A stretch of DNA of 64,000 nt from Rotaria socialis (GCA_905331475.1 CAJNYU010002424.1:310001-374000), one strand, 5' to 3'. Shown: positions 11,643 to 25,694, counted from the stretch's first letter. Program-made: numbers and translations. The notes: generated from the sequence alone by a model not told the origin.

Positions 11643-14507
11643 TTGAATTTAATATGAAAATAAAAAGAATGTCATGACAGATCGTCGTTTGAAATGCTTG
11701 GTTCATTAATATACCAATAAGATATTACTTTTACATCTAGATGTCACATTTGATTTATTAGACCAATGACAAAGCTAGTTTCTGTTTATTTGTTCCGTTC
11801 TTTTTTTTTTATTCTAGCTAGTTGTCTGATTGATGAAGAACGTGTTTTTTATTATAAATTAGATTCTTTTTTTTTTTCTACCATTAGGATTATCATGTTT
11901 CTATAAGTTTACTATGAACTTTTTGTATATTGATGTTGGATTGATTTCACATTCATTTTTGTCAATATGCATAGTTCATTTTAATAAATCACGATAATCT
12001 GCCTTTTATGCGCTTTCATGTAAGTTACTTTTCATATGTGTCAATGACAGACTGATCTTTGATTATTTTATCAACTGTAATATGAACACAAATGTTAGAT
12101 GTAGTATATTTCATTTTTGTCGCTTTTTTTCTTTTTCTTCTTTTTCTTCTTCTAATACATTTGCTTTTGCACATATACTCCATCAGTCATGGCTAATCCT
12201 CTCAATATTCAAGCTCCTATTTCTTGTTCACATCATATATTTATTTTAAACTTTTCTCTCTCTTATTTTTTTTCATTATGAATACTTATCGTTATTCATT
12301 TCCAGTAATATGTAAGTAAATACTCAATGTCTTTTAAAGAGAAGAGAAAGAAAAAGCCAGCCAGAAGAAAACTGATCCTATGGGTATATGCGTGAAACGT
12401 TACATGAGAACGCCGATGTAAAAGAGGAAAAAAATCCAAGACAAGTTTTTTTTGATTAGTACACAGAAACATTTGTTCAATCGATGTTTGTTTTGCACTC
12501 GGCAAATGCATATATAGCAGAACATTTGCTTCTTTTAAAAAAAATTGTTTTATGTAGTAATGCTTGTAGCATGACGTTTCAAACCATTCTATTGATGAAA
12601 AACAAATAGTATCGGCTGTTTCAAGATAAGACTGTCACTGACATTGTTAACTAACATAAAAGAAATCCGCTTTCTTCGTTTTCTGTTTCTGTTTCTGTTT
12701 CTGTTTCTTTCTCTTTTTTTTCTTTTTCTACGCTCTCGTTTTCTTATTTGGATCTTGCTGACAAATCTGTTAGAAACACATCAGAATTGTCTGCCATTAC
12801 TAATCAGGTGCGAGCGTGTGGAAAAAATGGTATTAAGACAAGAAGCCGAATTGATACAATGATTTACCCACAAGAATTTTCCTTTTACTTGATATAACTT
12901 CGTCTCTTATATCTGCCAAGGTCAATGACTTTCATTGCGATCTATTTTGTGTATATGTTGTTCCTCTAACTTTTTCATTAATTTTTCATTCATTGATCAT
13001 CATCACATGTAACAAGAAGAACAAAAGAAAAAAGGTGTTTCTTTTACATTTATATTCATACTCATTCCTTTTTTTTTCTCTATGTGTTTGTGAGCATTTC
13101 ATGTCCTTAATCGTTTTCATCTCATCATTCTTCTTTCTATCGAGGAGGATTTGCATCTAATCGATTAGCGATTCTCGTCGTTCTTCCTGTCCTTTTTTCC
13201 TCTCTCAGTTCATCATCTCGAGTGAGTATGTGCGTGTGTTGATATGCTGAGACCCTATAATCAAAGATGTTCCGTTCATTAAATTTCATTGACTACAATT
13301 CACTGTGTTATTATAGACATTGATAAGGCGATCATCTGATCATGTTGACAGTTGCATTAAAAAGAAGTTTTTTTTTTTAGTTTTAGAATACCATCTGTAT
13401 TTATAATGACAATGAAAAAAATACTGACTGAAAATACCATCATCATTATTAAAGTAACTCGTTTGCATGATAGTGCTAGTGATTCTCTTGACTCTGAGTA
13501 GATGTGATCGTGGCAACTAAGTCCCTATGCTCTCGGTCTCTCTCTCACTCTCTCCAGTTTTTTTTTTCATATAGAAAACCATCGTTTACAGTCAAGAAGA
13601 AGATGAAAAGGCTAAAGGAAGAAAAAAACCTAGTTTATACGTTTGAATGCTTGTGTACGAGCACGTCAAACGCATGTTGTTTTTTTTTCCTATTCTCTTG
13701 TATGAGATGATGTTGTGTCAACTACATAAAATGAGAGAGAGAGAAAGATGGAAATGATATGACGAAAAAAAAAAATATTGATAAGACTAACTGTAGCAGA
13801 TGATGGAAAAAAAAGAAATAAACAATGAGCGCGTCCATTTGTCTTTAATAGGACTCTATACTATTGAATTTTTTTTTCTATGGTAAGTTAATCACTTCAT
13901 ATTATTATTTGATTGTTACCCATTGTAATTTGATGGTTATCGAATTGAGAAGATTTACATGCATATATTCATATAAATCTATTTTCTTTTTCATATAGTC
14001 ACAAATGTTTGCTCCTTCATCGTTTTGCGTCATCTAATTTAATTATTCTCTAGAGAGACAATAGAAGGGAAAGACGCAGCTTGAGACCGTGTATTCATGA
14101 AGAAAGGACAACAAATAATAACATAGTAGCGTGAACGACAACTTCCAATAGCAGACAGCTTGCCTGTTTGTGGAAGCAATAGAGAAGGATTTTAATTAGT
14201 CGTGCTAACAAGAATTGAGAGGTAGTAACCAAGCCAACTTGTATGTAAATACTCACGCTATTGAACGGCTCCGCTGATGACTGACGTATGTTTTTTTTGA
14301 AGTATGCGTGCATGTTTGCGCTTGTAAGTACCGACATAGACAATGGTTGTTTGTGGTTGAATAAGACCTATTATATTAAAAAAAACAAAGATAGTTTTGT
14401 TTCTTTATACGCTTTATACTTAATTGTTTGTTGTTTTTTATTACAATTATTTGTTTTTGTTTCAGATAAAGAAGAAAAAGATAATTTTCATCCAAATATA
14501 AATACGT
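11643..14507. other. Divergent intergenic region between the p85-like gene and CAPS
   Basis: About 3 kb with no convincing coding sequence. It should hold the promoters of both flanking genes. Visible features are T-rich and CT-rich runs and four perfect tandem copies of TTTCTG at 12680-12703. A pyrimidine-rich AG acceptor at about 14465 could be a spliced-leader or 5'-UTR acceptor for CAPS. Confidence 0.5.
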
Positions 14508-14619
14508 ATGTCATTGATACTATGTAATTAAAATCGATGACCATATTGATTTCATCTATCTTCTTATTGATGAGGTTACCTAACGTATAATAATGAACAC
14601 AACAAATTATGCTGCATGA
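14508..14619 (+). promoter_or_regulatory. Three upstream ORFs before the CAPS start
   Basis: Upstream ATGs lie at 14508 (7 codons, stop at 14529), 14522 (ATG directly followed by TAA) and 14593 (8 codons, stop TGA at 14617-14619). The last overlaps the main ATG at 14609 in another frame. If the transcript begins at or before about 14465, all three lie in the leader and could lower or regulate CAPS translation. Confidence 0.4.
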
Positions 14620-17600
14620 TTCCACAGATGAGGAAGAAGAGGCCGGCCATCATGAAGGTGGAGGTATTGGTCAACAACCGGTAAGTTCGATGTGTATTTT
14701 ATTGCTTAGACAGAAGATTATAAAATATTTCATTCATATTTTTTCTATTAGGTATCTACACATCGTTCAGGACCTCTACATAATCGAACAACATCAGTGA
14801 ATCCAAATCCTTCTTATTCTAATGTTAGTTCACCATTATTGACACCAAAGTTATCTCATGTTGATCCAACATCAGGATCGAAAACTACACCAATTCATCA
14901 TCCACCTTTGCTGAATAACCAGTATTCATCACCAGGATCAGCACCTCGTATATTAACATCTATACCAAACATTTCAACAAATGATTCACCCTCATTACCA
15001 GTAGGTTCATTGACACATGCAAATTTGCATCAAGAAACGCATCAACCATTGAGAAGGGTGAAAACTGATTCGAATAGTATAATAAGTACTAATTCATCAA
15101 CATCATCTGAAGAACCTTTACATCCATCATTATCATCGTCATCACAACAACAACAAACAAATTCATTACGTACTCAAGATACATCCTTTTCATCTTCAAA
15201 ATTTTATCCAAGCCAAGGACAGCCATCAGGATTAAGTTCTAATAATCTAATATCACATTTAACAAACACAACTAGTTCATCACCAGGCACAACAATATCA
15301 AGTACAACTGGTTTGCCAATTGATCGTGTACCATCACCATCACCATCACCATCATTACTAAGTGAACGAGAACGTGAAGAAAATGAACGCGTTGAACGTG
15401 ATTTAGAATTAAAACGTAAACGTCTTCAAATATATGTATTCATTTGTCGTTGTATTGCATGTCCATTTAATTCAAAACAATCGTCAGATATGGCAAGAAA
15501 ACATTTAAAAGTAACTCTTGTTCAATATGGTGTTATCAAAGAAAGATTTTTAGCCTTTCTCAATGGTAAAACTCACATTGAAGCAGACGAAGGTAAAAAA
15601 AAAGATCACATTTTTGCATTGTTATAAATAATAAAAAATGGTTTGTTTTTTTTCTTCTTCTTAAACTGCATGTTAGCTTTTATAAATGCTGTTCGCTCAT
15701 ATTATGAAGTATTTCTTAAAAGTGAACGTATTGGCAAAATGGTGCAATCCGGTGGTTGTTGTTCGGATGATTTTCGTGATGTATTTCGTATTAATATTGA
15801 AAAACGTGTACGAAGTTTACCTGATATTGATTCACTTAAAATAAGCAAAGATACGGTGCTCAGTTTATGGATGTCGAAATTTGATGCTATTTATCGTGGT
15901 CAAGATCAAGATCAAGATAATTCTAGTCGTCGTTTATCAAAATCAAATTATATATCAACATCAGCAGAATTAATTATGAGTAAAGATCAATTATATGATA
16001 TGTTTCAAAATATATTAAATATTAAAAAATTTGAACATCAGTAAGTTTAAAAATGAATTTATTAAAAACAAACTAAATTATCCAGCACACTGTTGCAGAA
16101 GATAAAATAGTATGAGAATTTCAAATCATGACTTTTCTGAGAGAGTTTATAGTTTTCTTTGCTTACTTTTACAAAAGTTTAAAAAGTAGCTTTCAATTGA
16201 ATGTTCACAAAAAGTTCTGTAAAAATAAAGGGTTAATAACGGTTGATCAAAATTAATTTCCCTACAAAAATAAAAATAAAATGCTGAATGTAACCTTAAG
16301 AAATCGCCGATAGCAAAAAACTAGACGTTTATGGTTTTCAGTAAGAGAAATAAAGAAACTCCAGATGCTTCTTCCTCTTATGGTATATAAAATTGAGTCA
16401 TTTTAAAATTTATGCCATTTTCAAAGGCATAAAGGAAATGTATGATATTAGTGTTACGTTTCAAATAAATTTTCATTAAGAATTAGAAAATCTACTAAAA
16501 ATCAACAGAGTTCTATATAATTTTAAAAGAGTAAATACGCAGTAGCGTTATCAAAATAAATATTTGGAAAATTGATAGCTTAAATGATGGCATAGATTTG
16601 AGTTTTGCCTGTAAAAAGTAAATGCCCGAGTCAGAATTGCATGAAAGCAAAAGAAAGTTTTACTTTCGTATTTTGAATGTTCTCTGAATATCACAGGTTT
16701 CAAAAGAATTCTCTTCTAAATAGATCAATACAAGAAAGTATCTAAGATTCATTGCTTACAATTACTAAAAGCTATTAGCCGCTAGCGATTGACATGGTCA
16801 GTTTATTGAGTTAAGACCGATCTTAATTTAACTTAATGTGTAAATTAATTTCACAAGATATTCATTTGTTCTTGTTTCTTTTCAACCTTCTTAATTAATT
16901 TTTTACAAATTTTTGAAAAACAGAAAGTTAGCATCTATATTGAAGGTTTCCTTTTTCAAAAATAGAAATTCAAAATCTCTGTTAGAAATTATGGGTTAAT
17001 CTTCTGAAAGTTCATAAATTAAGGTTGGACAAATTTTTACACAGAGAAATAATTGAAAATTAGATCACAGCTCAGTGCTAATGCAGCCAATGAAAAGCTA
17101 GATAGTTAAACAAAATTGTAAATCGATGATGAATTTGCTCGAAAACATTGATTCTCGTATCACTCTATACAGAATAGCACATTAGATTTGATTCTGTGCA
17201 AAAGTAATGGATATGATTGCTGAAAAATAAAAAACATTGCTGATGAATATTTACAACTAGAAGTCCTACAAATATTATATTTAGAAACGTCATTAGTAAA
17301 AAAGAACATAACTCAATTTTAACCCGACAAACCTGTTTATATGAATAGTCAATGGTAGAATATTTTTAGAACTACTTGTTGAGAGTATTTTTTAACAGTT
17401 AAATATATGGTTTTTGTTTCGTTTTCTTTAGAATGATTTTCAATAGTGCTCAAGTAAGAAAAATAAATTTTCGAATATTTACCTAGACTTTATGTATTTT
17501 TCGTATATAGCTTGATAATAACGATGAACAAGCAGCAACGATTCGTCGTGAACTTGATGGCCGAATGAAACAGGCAGAATCTCTTCAAAGAGTAAGCAAT

Positions 17601-20600
17601 TGCAACTAATTCCCATAATGGCTTACTCTAAAATTCTAATAAAATAATAATAAACCAACAAAGTTAATTCTACTTATTCCAGGACCTCTTAAATGATCTT
17701 TGTCAAAAGACAAGAAAGGTTTTCATTTTCTTGTTACTTGCTTGCATGGAACTAAATGAAAAGGAACTTCGCAGCATGACTAATTTTTAAACATTAGAAA
17801 AAAGCTTTCAGAAAATTAATTTATGTTTCTAATTTGTTAAAATTCTTTTTTTAGCAACGTGGTCTAATGCCCAAGTTTGTACATAAAGAAATGGATACAT
17901 TATATGTTGATGAATTAAAAAAGACCATAAATGATCTTATGAGCAATCTTGAAAGTTTACCAGTGCGTGGCGGTTCAGAACAGAAACCATTAAGATCGAA
18001 ACGTGGTACTGGTCATAGTCGTCATACAAGTGCTGGTGGCAGTTCATTATCTGGTGCCAATTCATCGAACAAATCTATGCATAATGATGGAAATAATCAT
18101 TTAGATGATAATGAACCAGGCTTATCTAAACTAGCATTTGTATTAAATTTTAATGTGAACATAACTGTAAAAGAAGTTCGTGGATTAAAATCCATCCCGA
18201 CAAATCGTATTGTTTATTGTACCATGGAAGTTGAAGGCGGTGAAAAATATCGCACTGAACATGCTGAAGCTGGGAAACCTGTTTGGGAATCATTAGCAGA
18301 ATTTCCTACCAATCAAATTTTACCCATAATTAGAGTAAAACTTTATATGGAAAATCCAGGAATACTTAGCTTAGATGATAATAAACTTGGCAAAGTAACA
18401 TTGCAAATTGATCCCACATTTAATAAAACAAATTGGTGGACAGATATGATTAAAAATAAAAGCACATCAACTGATGAATTGAAAGTTAAATTAGATGTAC
18501 GAATGGAAAAACCACAAAATCTTAAAATGTGTGGGTATGTATCGATTTGCATAGAGCAAAATGATTCATTTTTGAGTGACTTGTTTTCTTTTTTTTCTAG
18601 TTGGTGCTATGCTCGAGGTAAAAATGTCTGGAAAACGTGGAAAAGACGATACTATGCACTCGTTCAGGTAGAATAACTTTAACAAAACTTAAAATATATA
18701 AATGACCGTTAACTATTGTGCAATCACTAACGTACGAGCACGACGAATGTGCAGAGCACTGAGTCCATTTGATTGAAATAATCAAAAAATATACTTGATA
18801 GAATATTCTCTATACGGTCTAGCTTTACAAAAGCTCGGGTAACATATTGAAGAAATTATCGATATTGAATAAACTGAATATTGCTAATATGATACCACAA
18901 TGTAAATGATGATTGAATTAATTGAAAATTTTTCCATTGAAAAAACACAAAAAAACGAAGATAAATAATGAATGCTAATTTTTAACTACTCAAACATAGT
19001 TGCCTAAATTTATAGTTTGTTAAGTTAGCAATGTCAAATAAAACACGACCACCTCAGATGAATGTAAAACTTATAGATGATTCTACTGGTGATCAATGCG
19101 GTCGCCTACTACAGGAGTTTGAAAATAAAAATTATCATTCAATTTAGATTTAACTACACAACAAATAATAATGAAATACAATTTTCTAACAAATAATTTA
19201 TTTTGCTTTAGGTTTCTCAATATTGTTTTGCTATATGTAGTTATCGTGAAAAGAAATCAGAGCCCACTGAAATGATGCCCCTTGAAGGTTATACTGTTGA
19301 TTATGCTGAACCAGACAATGGTAAATTCTCTGCTTATAAAGACAAAACAAAGACTAGTTTAATTAAATAATATCTTTCGTTGAATAGGTTTAGTTATGCA
19401 CGATGCAAAATATTTCTTTAAAGCTGTACGTGAAGGTGATGTTGTAACATGTGCAACCAATGAAGAAAATGAAAGACACAGTTGGGTACAAGCATTATAT
19501 CGTGCTACCGGTCAATCACATAAGCCAACACCACCAGTAACTGCAACAAATAAAACATCACAAGGTACTACTGGCACAGGACAAAAAGACCAAGTTGGTA
19601 AGAACGTCACTATTTTTTTAAATTTTCGGTTCAATGAGAAACAATTGGAAAAACAAAAATATCTATTTATGCCTACGTATATACCATATAGGACAATTAC
19701 CTGTTTCGCGTACTCAGTCATATGATCTCGTCGAAAGAGCTAATTATTTCAAAAGTCTCTTTAAAATTGTACCAGCTAAACAATGTGACGTTTCAAATGT
19801 GTTTCTTTACATTTGCATAGCATGGTGCATGTGCAGAGATGAAGTGATGATTTATTTCTTTTGCATGAGAATGTTTTTGATACTTTAAAAATTTTTTCTT
19901 TCAATTGATGTAGAATATTCATTACTATATATTTATTTTTTCTATTTCCTTTAGATTCAGATCGATCGAAAAAACTGGGTTTTGATGAATATATTCAAAG
20001 TGATCCATGTAAATTTGATCATCATGATCTTTTTCGAGCGTTACAAACAGCAACACTTGATTATCGGTTAAATGACCCATATTGTTCCTTGGTAATTTTC
20101 TTCTTCTTTTAATTTCTTGTTTTCGTTCATAAAAATTTTAATTTAAATATAGGCTTTCAAAAGTAAGTTTTATCGCTATTTCATGAGATACTAAAGGATA
20201 AAAAGCTCTGGTGATAGAAAAAGAAATGCTAATTGAATTAGTCTACATAATTATGATAATTTTTTCTTGTTTCTTTTCTTTTAGGGTTGGTTGAGTCCAG
20301 GACAAAGCTACGTACTCGAAGGTAATTAATCTATATTTTAGACTCATCTTTTTAAAATTATAAGATTTAAATGGAGAAGTACGAACAATATAATTGTATT
20401 GATTGACCTTATATATCCGATGAATTTTATAGTTTTCACGAAAAGGAGAAGCTCTTAAATTTTTTTGCCTTTGTTTGCCCCATACCCTGACGGTCCTAAA
20501 GGGACTAATTCTTAAAAAATTTTAAATCTTACACTAGACATGTACAGGGTAAGCTTATTTCTTACTCTATCGTGTAGAATCTCTATTCTCACTTTAGTCT

Positions 20601-23600
20601 AAGAATTCCTTCTTTTCGTTTTATCTCACTTTTACTTGATTATAACTTACGCTAGTTGAATAGACTATATCAGTTATAAATAGAAAATAGTATCACATTA
20701 GAGATGCATAGAGTAGGTTTATCTCTAAGTTTTACTGAGAAAACACTTTTTCACTCTTCTCCTTTTCGTATATTAGAATCAAAGATAAAATGAATGTGGA
20801 AACTTCGGATTTCATCCGAAAGTTATGTATACTGCAAAAAGTGCATGGGATATATGAGTCATTCTAGAATGTCTGAACACCAAAATTATCATGAGAAACT
20901 AGGCAATTTGATTTCTGGATGCAGTTTTTGTGCATTTTGAGACGTTTTTCAGGCGATGTTTCATCAGAAAGCTACGGTTTAGCTCAAAACTAATATCAGA
21001 TTCGGAATCAGCGTTAAAAACTGAGTCGATTTATATATGTTGTGAATAATTCTGAGAAAGATTTATTTTTTGAAAAAAATTCCCTGTACTCCTCCTCAGG
21101 GATGGCCTGGTCAAAAATGACAATTTTTTCGATAACTCAACCATTTCTTGAGGGATTCTTCTCATCTTCGAACTCGACCGAGATATTCATGAGATTGAAC
21201 TGTGTGGAAAATTTCATCACGGTCTGACTCTCCTTTCGCAAGTTATCGTGCCTACGGCCGGACGGACACACTGACCGATTCTAGAGTGTACTCACTTTTT
21301 GAGTACACAAAAACTGGTACGAGTTTCAATTATAAATAGAATTATCGTACGGGTCTCTCTTGCACGAAATTATAATTTTCATAATAATGCTTGATATATC
21401 AGAAAGATTTCAGATCTTTTTCAAATACATAAATTGTGCACCAATCATCATTATGATAAATAATTCAATTAGTTATTTGATTTTTTTGAACAGTTTTTCT
21501 TTAAAAAATTTGTATTATTTTCTAACTAAATTAAACTATTATTCCATATTTAGAATATTGTTCTCGATATGGTGTTCGTGGTTGTTTAAGACATTTGTAT
21601 TATTTAAATGATTTACTTGATCGAGCCGAACAAGGATCCATGGTTGATCCACAACTAGTTCATTATAGTTATGTTTTTTGCGCTTCACACGTCTCAGGAA
21701 ATCGGTAACATTGAAATTTTATGCAAAAATGAAAAGTCACCACTCAGTCGAATTAATTATTTTCTAGGCCTGATAATAATGTATCGACAATTACTATGGA
21801 AGAAAAAGATCGTTTTAATGAAATAAAAGAAAGACTAAAATTATTTCTTGAACATCAAGTTACTAATTTTAGGTAAATTTATTTTATCTTTGCATACATA
21901 AATAAATACATTTTCTAAATGAATATTTATAGATTTTCGTTTCCATTTGGTCGCCCTGATGGTGGATTAAAAGCAACATTAAGTTTATTAGAACGTGTAT
22001 CAGCTAAAGATCTAGCTACGCCAATATCCCGTGATGATATACGACGTTTTATTGGCAAATGTCTTGAAAATGCAGCTTATATTAACTATACCCGTGTATC
22101 TGATCAAGCAAAAATAGAAGGTAAAATAGAAATTATTCGAGGAAAGGGAAAGAGATTAAATCACAATAAATTAGAGAATGAAATCTAAAGGATTAAAAAA
22201 AACAGTATATTTGCCATTGCACTCTTGCTATATCGCTGCCGCTAGTTGCTCCGATGTTGTAACAAATGTTCGTTTTTTTTCTCTTATTACTTTTTATATT
22301 TGGAAATAAATTTGCTAGTATATATGTATGTGTGAGAGTGTATATGGGTCAGTTCGATTGATCTATTCTTTTTCCAGGCGAACGAGAGACACAGCAGCAA
22401 ACAGACAACGGTAAATTTCATGTGTCTATTATTTTTCTAATTACCTTTTTAAGTGATGTCCCGTGATTAAAAGCTTTGCCCATTCTTTCTTATCCCTCTT
22501 CTTTATTTTTAATTAATTTTAAATAAAAGAACTTCTTTTTAAAATGAGATACTTTGCTTTTTGTACTAAGTAAATATTCAAGTTTATTTTCTAGTTTTCA
22601 TTGTAGCAATAGCAGCCTTTTGTCTCGCAATGTTGTATTTTATTTAAATGCTTTCATGTGTATTGTATAAAGCATTGTTGTTCTATCATACATTACATTT
22701 CTTATATCTTATTATTATTCCATAGTTCATCCATAAAAAAGCGCATGCTGTAAATGGTTGATCTATGATCTCGATACTCTTATCCCCCCAAAAACAACAA
22801 GCACTTGTCTTATTCTTTCGTTTTTATTTTCATCCAAAGTTTCTTTCGTTTTTCTTTTTCATATATATTTTTTTGTTTAATTTTTATTTAGAAACAGTTT
22901 ATAATAGTGACGATTCACCTAGAAAAAAAGTGGATGATTTAATTCATCTAGCTGAATTGTGCATTGAACTATTACAACAAGATGCTGAACACTATCGAGA
23001 AGCATTTCAACAATATCATGATTTATTAATTGAGCACGAAGAAATTTTTTGGTCTTTGTTTGCTGTTGATATGGAACATGTTATTGATCAGCAACCAATT
23101 GAAAGTTGGGATGCATTTCCCTTATTTCAATTATTAAATGATTATCTTCGATTACATGGTAAAAACTAGGAGCCCTGTTTGTTTTTCTTTTTCAATCTTT
23201 CATTGTTGAAATTGAACAAGTCCCAATAAATAAATTATTAAACTCTTTTTAGACTCATTATGTAATGGTCGATTTCACCAACAATTACGTGATACATTTG
23301 CACCATTAGTGGTTCGTTATGTCGATTTAATGGAATCATGTATTGCACAATCAATACATAAAGGTTTTGAAAAAGAAAATTGGAAATCGAAAAAGTATGC
23401 AAATCTATTTTTAATGATCGTTTTTTTGGTTTTGCTTGAAATTATAATACTGTCATATTTTGTTTTTGTTACTGTAGTCGAGGATGTGCAACAAGCGAAG
23501 ATATACTATGGAAACTTGATGCTTTACAATGTTTTATTCGTGATTTACATTGGGTATGTAATTCTTCTGTTTATAATTTATTATCAATAATAACTATTTG

Positions 23601-24912
23601 TTGTTTGTTTTTAGCCGGATGAAATCTTTCGTGAACATCTTGAAAAACGACTCAAACAAATGGCTTCAGATATGATTGAAGCTTGTGCAAAGAGGTAACG
23701 AAAGACTTTCTATGTAACTAACTATGAAAATCATCATGATCTAGTAAAATCATAAAATAAAAGAGTTACATATATTCAGCTGTTTTCCTTTGCAATACAA
23801 TAGTTGCACCTTGACTTTCCTGTATTCATAGAAATAAAATCAATTATGAATATTTTAGAGTATGGCGGCATTTTGAAACGTGGATGAAAAAAGGCGGTTT
23901 AATTGGTGGTACTAGTTCCGATTATCTTTTACCATCTGAATGTTGTGTTATGATCAATGTTATACTCGATTGTAAAGCTCAAGTAAATTAAATCAATTCG
24001 CCCCGTTTTCCGATTGTTTATTTATACTAATAAATATCTTCTTATTGACTAGGCTTTAAAATTGTGTGCATTGCATGCTGGTGATCTTCATCAATATCAC
24101 ACACGTATTGATGAATATCTAGAAAAAAATTTAAGTGATATGTCAAAAGCATTAATACAAAAATTACTTAGCATACTTGATTCTGTATTAAAAAAATTGT
24201 CACGTTACGATGAAGGATCCTTTTTTGCTCAAATACTTTCTTTAACCGTAAGAAGATTTTTTTTTTGTAGCCTTTATTCAATTCTATTTTATTTATTTTG
24301 TTTTAGAAACCCATTAATGAAGACGGACAAGCTTATGTCTCAAGTGTCAATGCCAATTTAGAGCAATTACGTCAAAAAATTAGTGATGAAATCTTTACAT
24401 TAAATATTTTTGAAGTTTGTTTTCTACTATTGATTTTAATTTTTAATGGAAGAAATCTTATAAAAAAAACTATAGGAATGGTATCGACAACAAACACATC
24501 TCATATTTATGTGGTTAGGTGAAAGAACAGAAATAAGTCTTCACCCATATCAATTAGCTTGTTTAATGTTAATCGTTAAAGTAAATTTCTCAAGTTTTTC
24601 TCTGGTAAATTTTAATTCATTTTCTGTTTTCTTTTTTTAGAAAACTCATGGAAATTTTGAATTACAAGGTGTTCAAGAAAAAGATCTTAATTCGCAGTTG
24701 TACAATAGTATTATTCAAAGATTACACGTAAGCAATAAATAAATGTACTTGTAGTTTTGTGTTGTGCACGTATGTGTTTTGTAAATATTATTTTTGCATG
24801 GCTTATATGTATGTATTTGGGTATGTGCATCAGCAATTGAAAACAAGAATTTATTAATTTTTTTCTTTTGATTTGTTTTTAGTTCGAAGAAACAGCAAAT
24901 GCAGTAAAATGA
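14609..24912 (+). CDS. CADPS: CAPS, calcium-dependent secretion activator, 26 exons
   Basis: Exons: 14609-14680, 14752-15592, 15677-16040, 17432-17453, 17511-17591, 17683-17718, 17855-18534, 18601-18667, 19212-19320, 19388-19597, 19955-20091, 20285-20321, 21554-21704, 21768-21872, 21933-22120, 22378-22410, 22892-23158, 23253-23394, 23478-23553, 23615-23694, 23859-23982, 24053-24247, 24307-24414, 24476-24580, 24641-24727 and 24883-24912; 1448 residues (human about 1350). CAPS primes dense-core vesicles for Ca2+-triggered fusion. Alignment to human CADPS runs the whole length: acidic start ([11 protein letters not shown]), low-complexity Ser-rich segment, conserved N-terminal region ([20 protein letters not shown]), C2 (about 562-690; [15 protein letters not shown]), PH (about 699-815), and the Munc13-homology half ([46 protein letters not shown]). 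A 22-nt microexon encodes most of MIFNSAQ. The Pro-rich insert of the human protein after the FEKENW-like region is absent. The C-terminus is short and lacks the acidic human tail. Confidence 0.95.
16041..17431. other. CAPS intron, 1391 nt
   Basis: AT-rich with no recognisable element. It precedes the 22-nt microexon. Confidence 0.5.
18668..19211. other. CAPS intron inside the PH domain, 544 nt
   Basis: It contains a 43-codon open stretch with an internal ATG (19021-19149) and no usable donor. The PH domain is complete without it. Confidence 0.4.
20322..21553. repeat. CAPS intron, 1232 nt, with repeat-like interior and a terminal hairpin
   Basis: This intron is an outlier in length. Its interior (about 20740-21310) is less AT-rich than the surrounding introns, with patches such as CCTACGGCCGGACGGACACA near 21251, and closes with a perfect 9-bp hairpin, GTGTACTCA at 21286-21294 and TGAGTACAC at 21300-21308. 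It has no long ORF. It looks like an inserted, non-coding repetitive element, but the family cannot be named from sequence alone. Confidence 0.4.
22411..22891. other. CAPS intron, 481 nt
   Basis: T-rich, with no recognisable element. Confidence 0.5.
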
Positions 24913-25342
24913 AACAAAAAGAAAAATATAAATTATCTTGCTTAGAAAAGATTTATCGAATATCGATTTTTGTGATCTTTGCTGATAAAAATAATACTAT
25001 GTTATAAATCAAATTTTAGTTTTGCTTTTTATACTATTGTCTAACATAGGCAATCAGACTGTGAATAGTTTTTTCATGTTGTCGATCTTTAAGTTTGTTT
25101 TTCTTTTTGATATTCTTCGAACTTCTAAGTGTTTTAATCGCAATGACTCAACAGTGTATTTGATTGGTTTCTCAAAGCCGGTGGATCCTATATATTCTGT
25201 TATGCTATTTAGTCCAGAAATATTTTATTTGTTGCAATATTCATTATGAAGAAAGATCGAGAATAATGAAACAAAAATATAGAAAATTGAATCATGCAAC
25301 TATTCAGTGTGTGTCTCTGTTTCTCTCTCTCTCTCTCTCTCC

Positions 25343-25375
<33 letters not shown>

Positions 25376-25694
25376 TATATCTGTTTGCAAAGTGATCCTA
25401 TTCTTGTATAGCTTGTCTTGAAAATTAATAAAATTTTTCCTATGTGCACCTTTTTTTCTCGCCTTTTTTTGTTCTTGTTGGAAAAGTCTGTTATCGCTAT
25501 TATTCTTAATTCCATCAATTGCTTTGTTTTTTTTTAAATCTGTATTTGGTTGTGTGCTCTTTTCTTTGACACATCTTCTTAAGAAAAAAACAGAAAACGA
25601 AAACGAAAAATATGACATAAGTATTTTCTATGCAATATAGAATCAAATACTAGTATTTTCTTCGCTTTCAGATGTTTTAAATTTGTCAGATAGT
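24913..25694. other. Intergenic region after CAPS
   Basis: This is the CAPS 3' end and the leader of the next gene. It holds the (CT)n(TA)n microsatellite at 25322-25380 and a good acceptor (CTTTCAG) at 25671, just before the next coding exon. Confidence 0.5.
25322..25380. repeat. (CT)n followed by (TA)n microsatellite
   Basis: About 35 nt of CT repeats run directly into about 20 nt of TA repeats. Confidence 0.9.

Noticed and set aside
12644-12862. Hydrophobic ORF over the TTTCTG hexamer tract
   Set aside because: Its Phe/Leu run is produced by the T-rich repeat. The known bdelloid telomere repeat is TGTGGG-like, so this is not telomeric.
19021-19149. Open 43-codon stretch with ATG in a CAPS intron, a possible alternative PH-domain exon
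   Set aside because: It has no usable donor before its stop, and exons 18667 and 19212 already join in phase and match human CAPS without a gap.
19692-19789. Open segment after the CAPS exon ending at 19597 ([13 protein letters not shown]...), possible alternative exon
   Set aside because: It enters in the right phase, but its 98-nt length ends in phase 0 while the next exon at 19955 needs phase 1.
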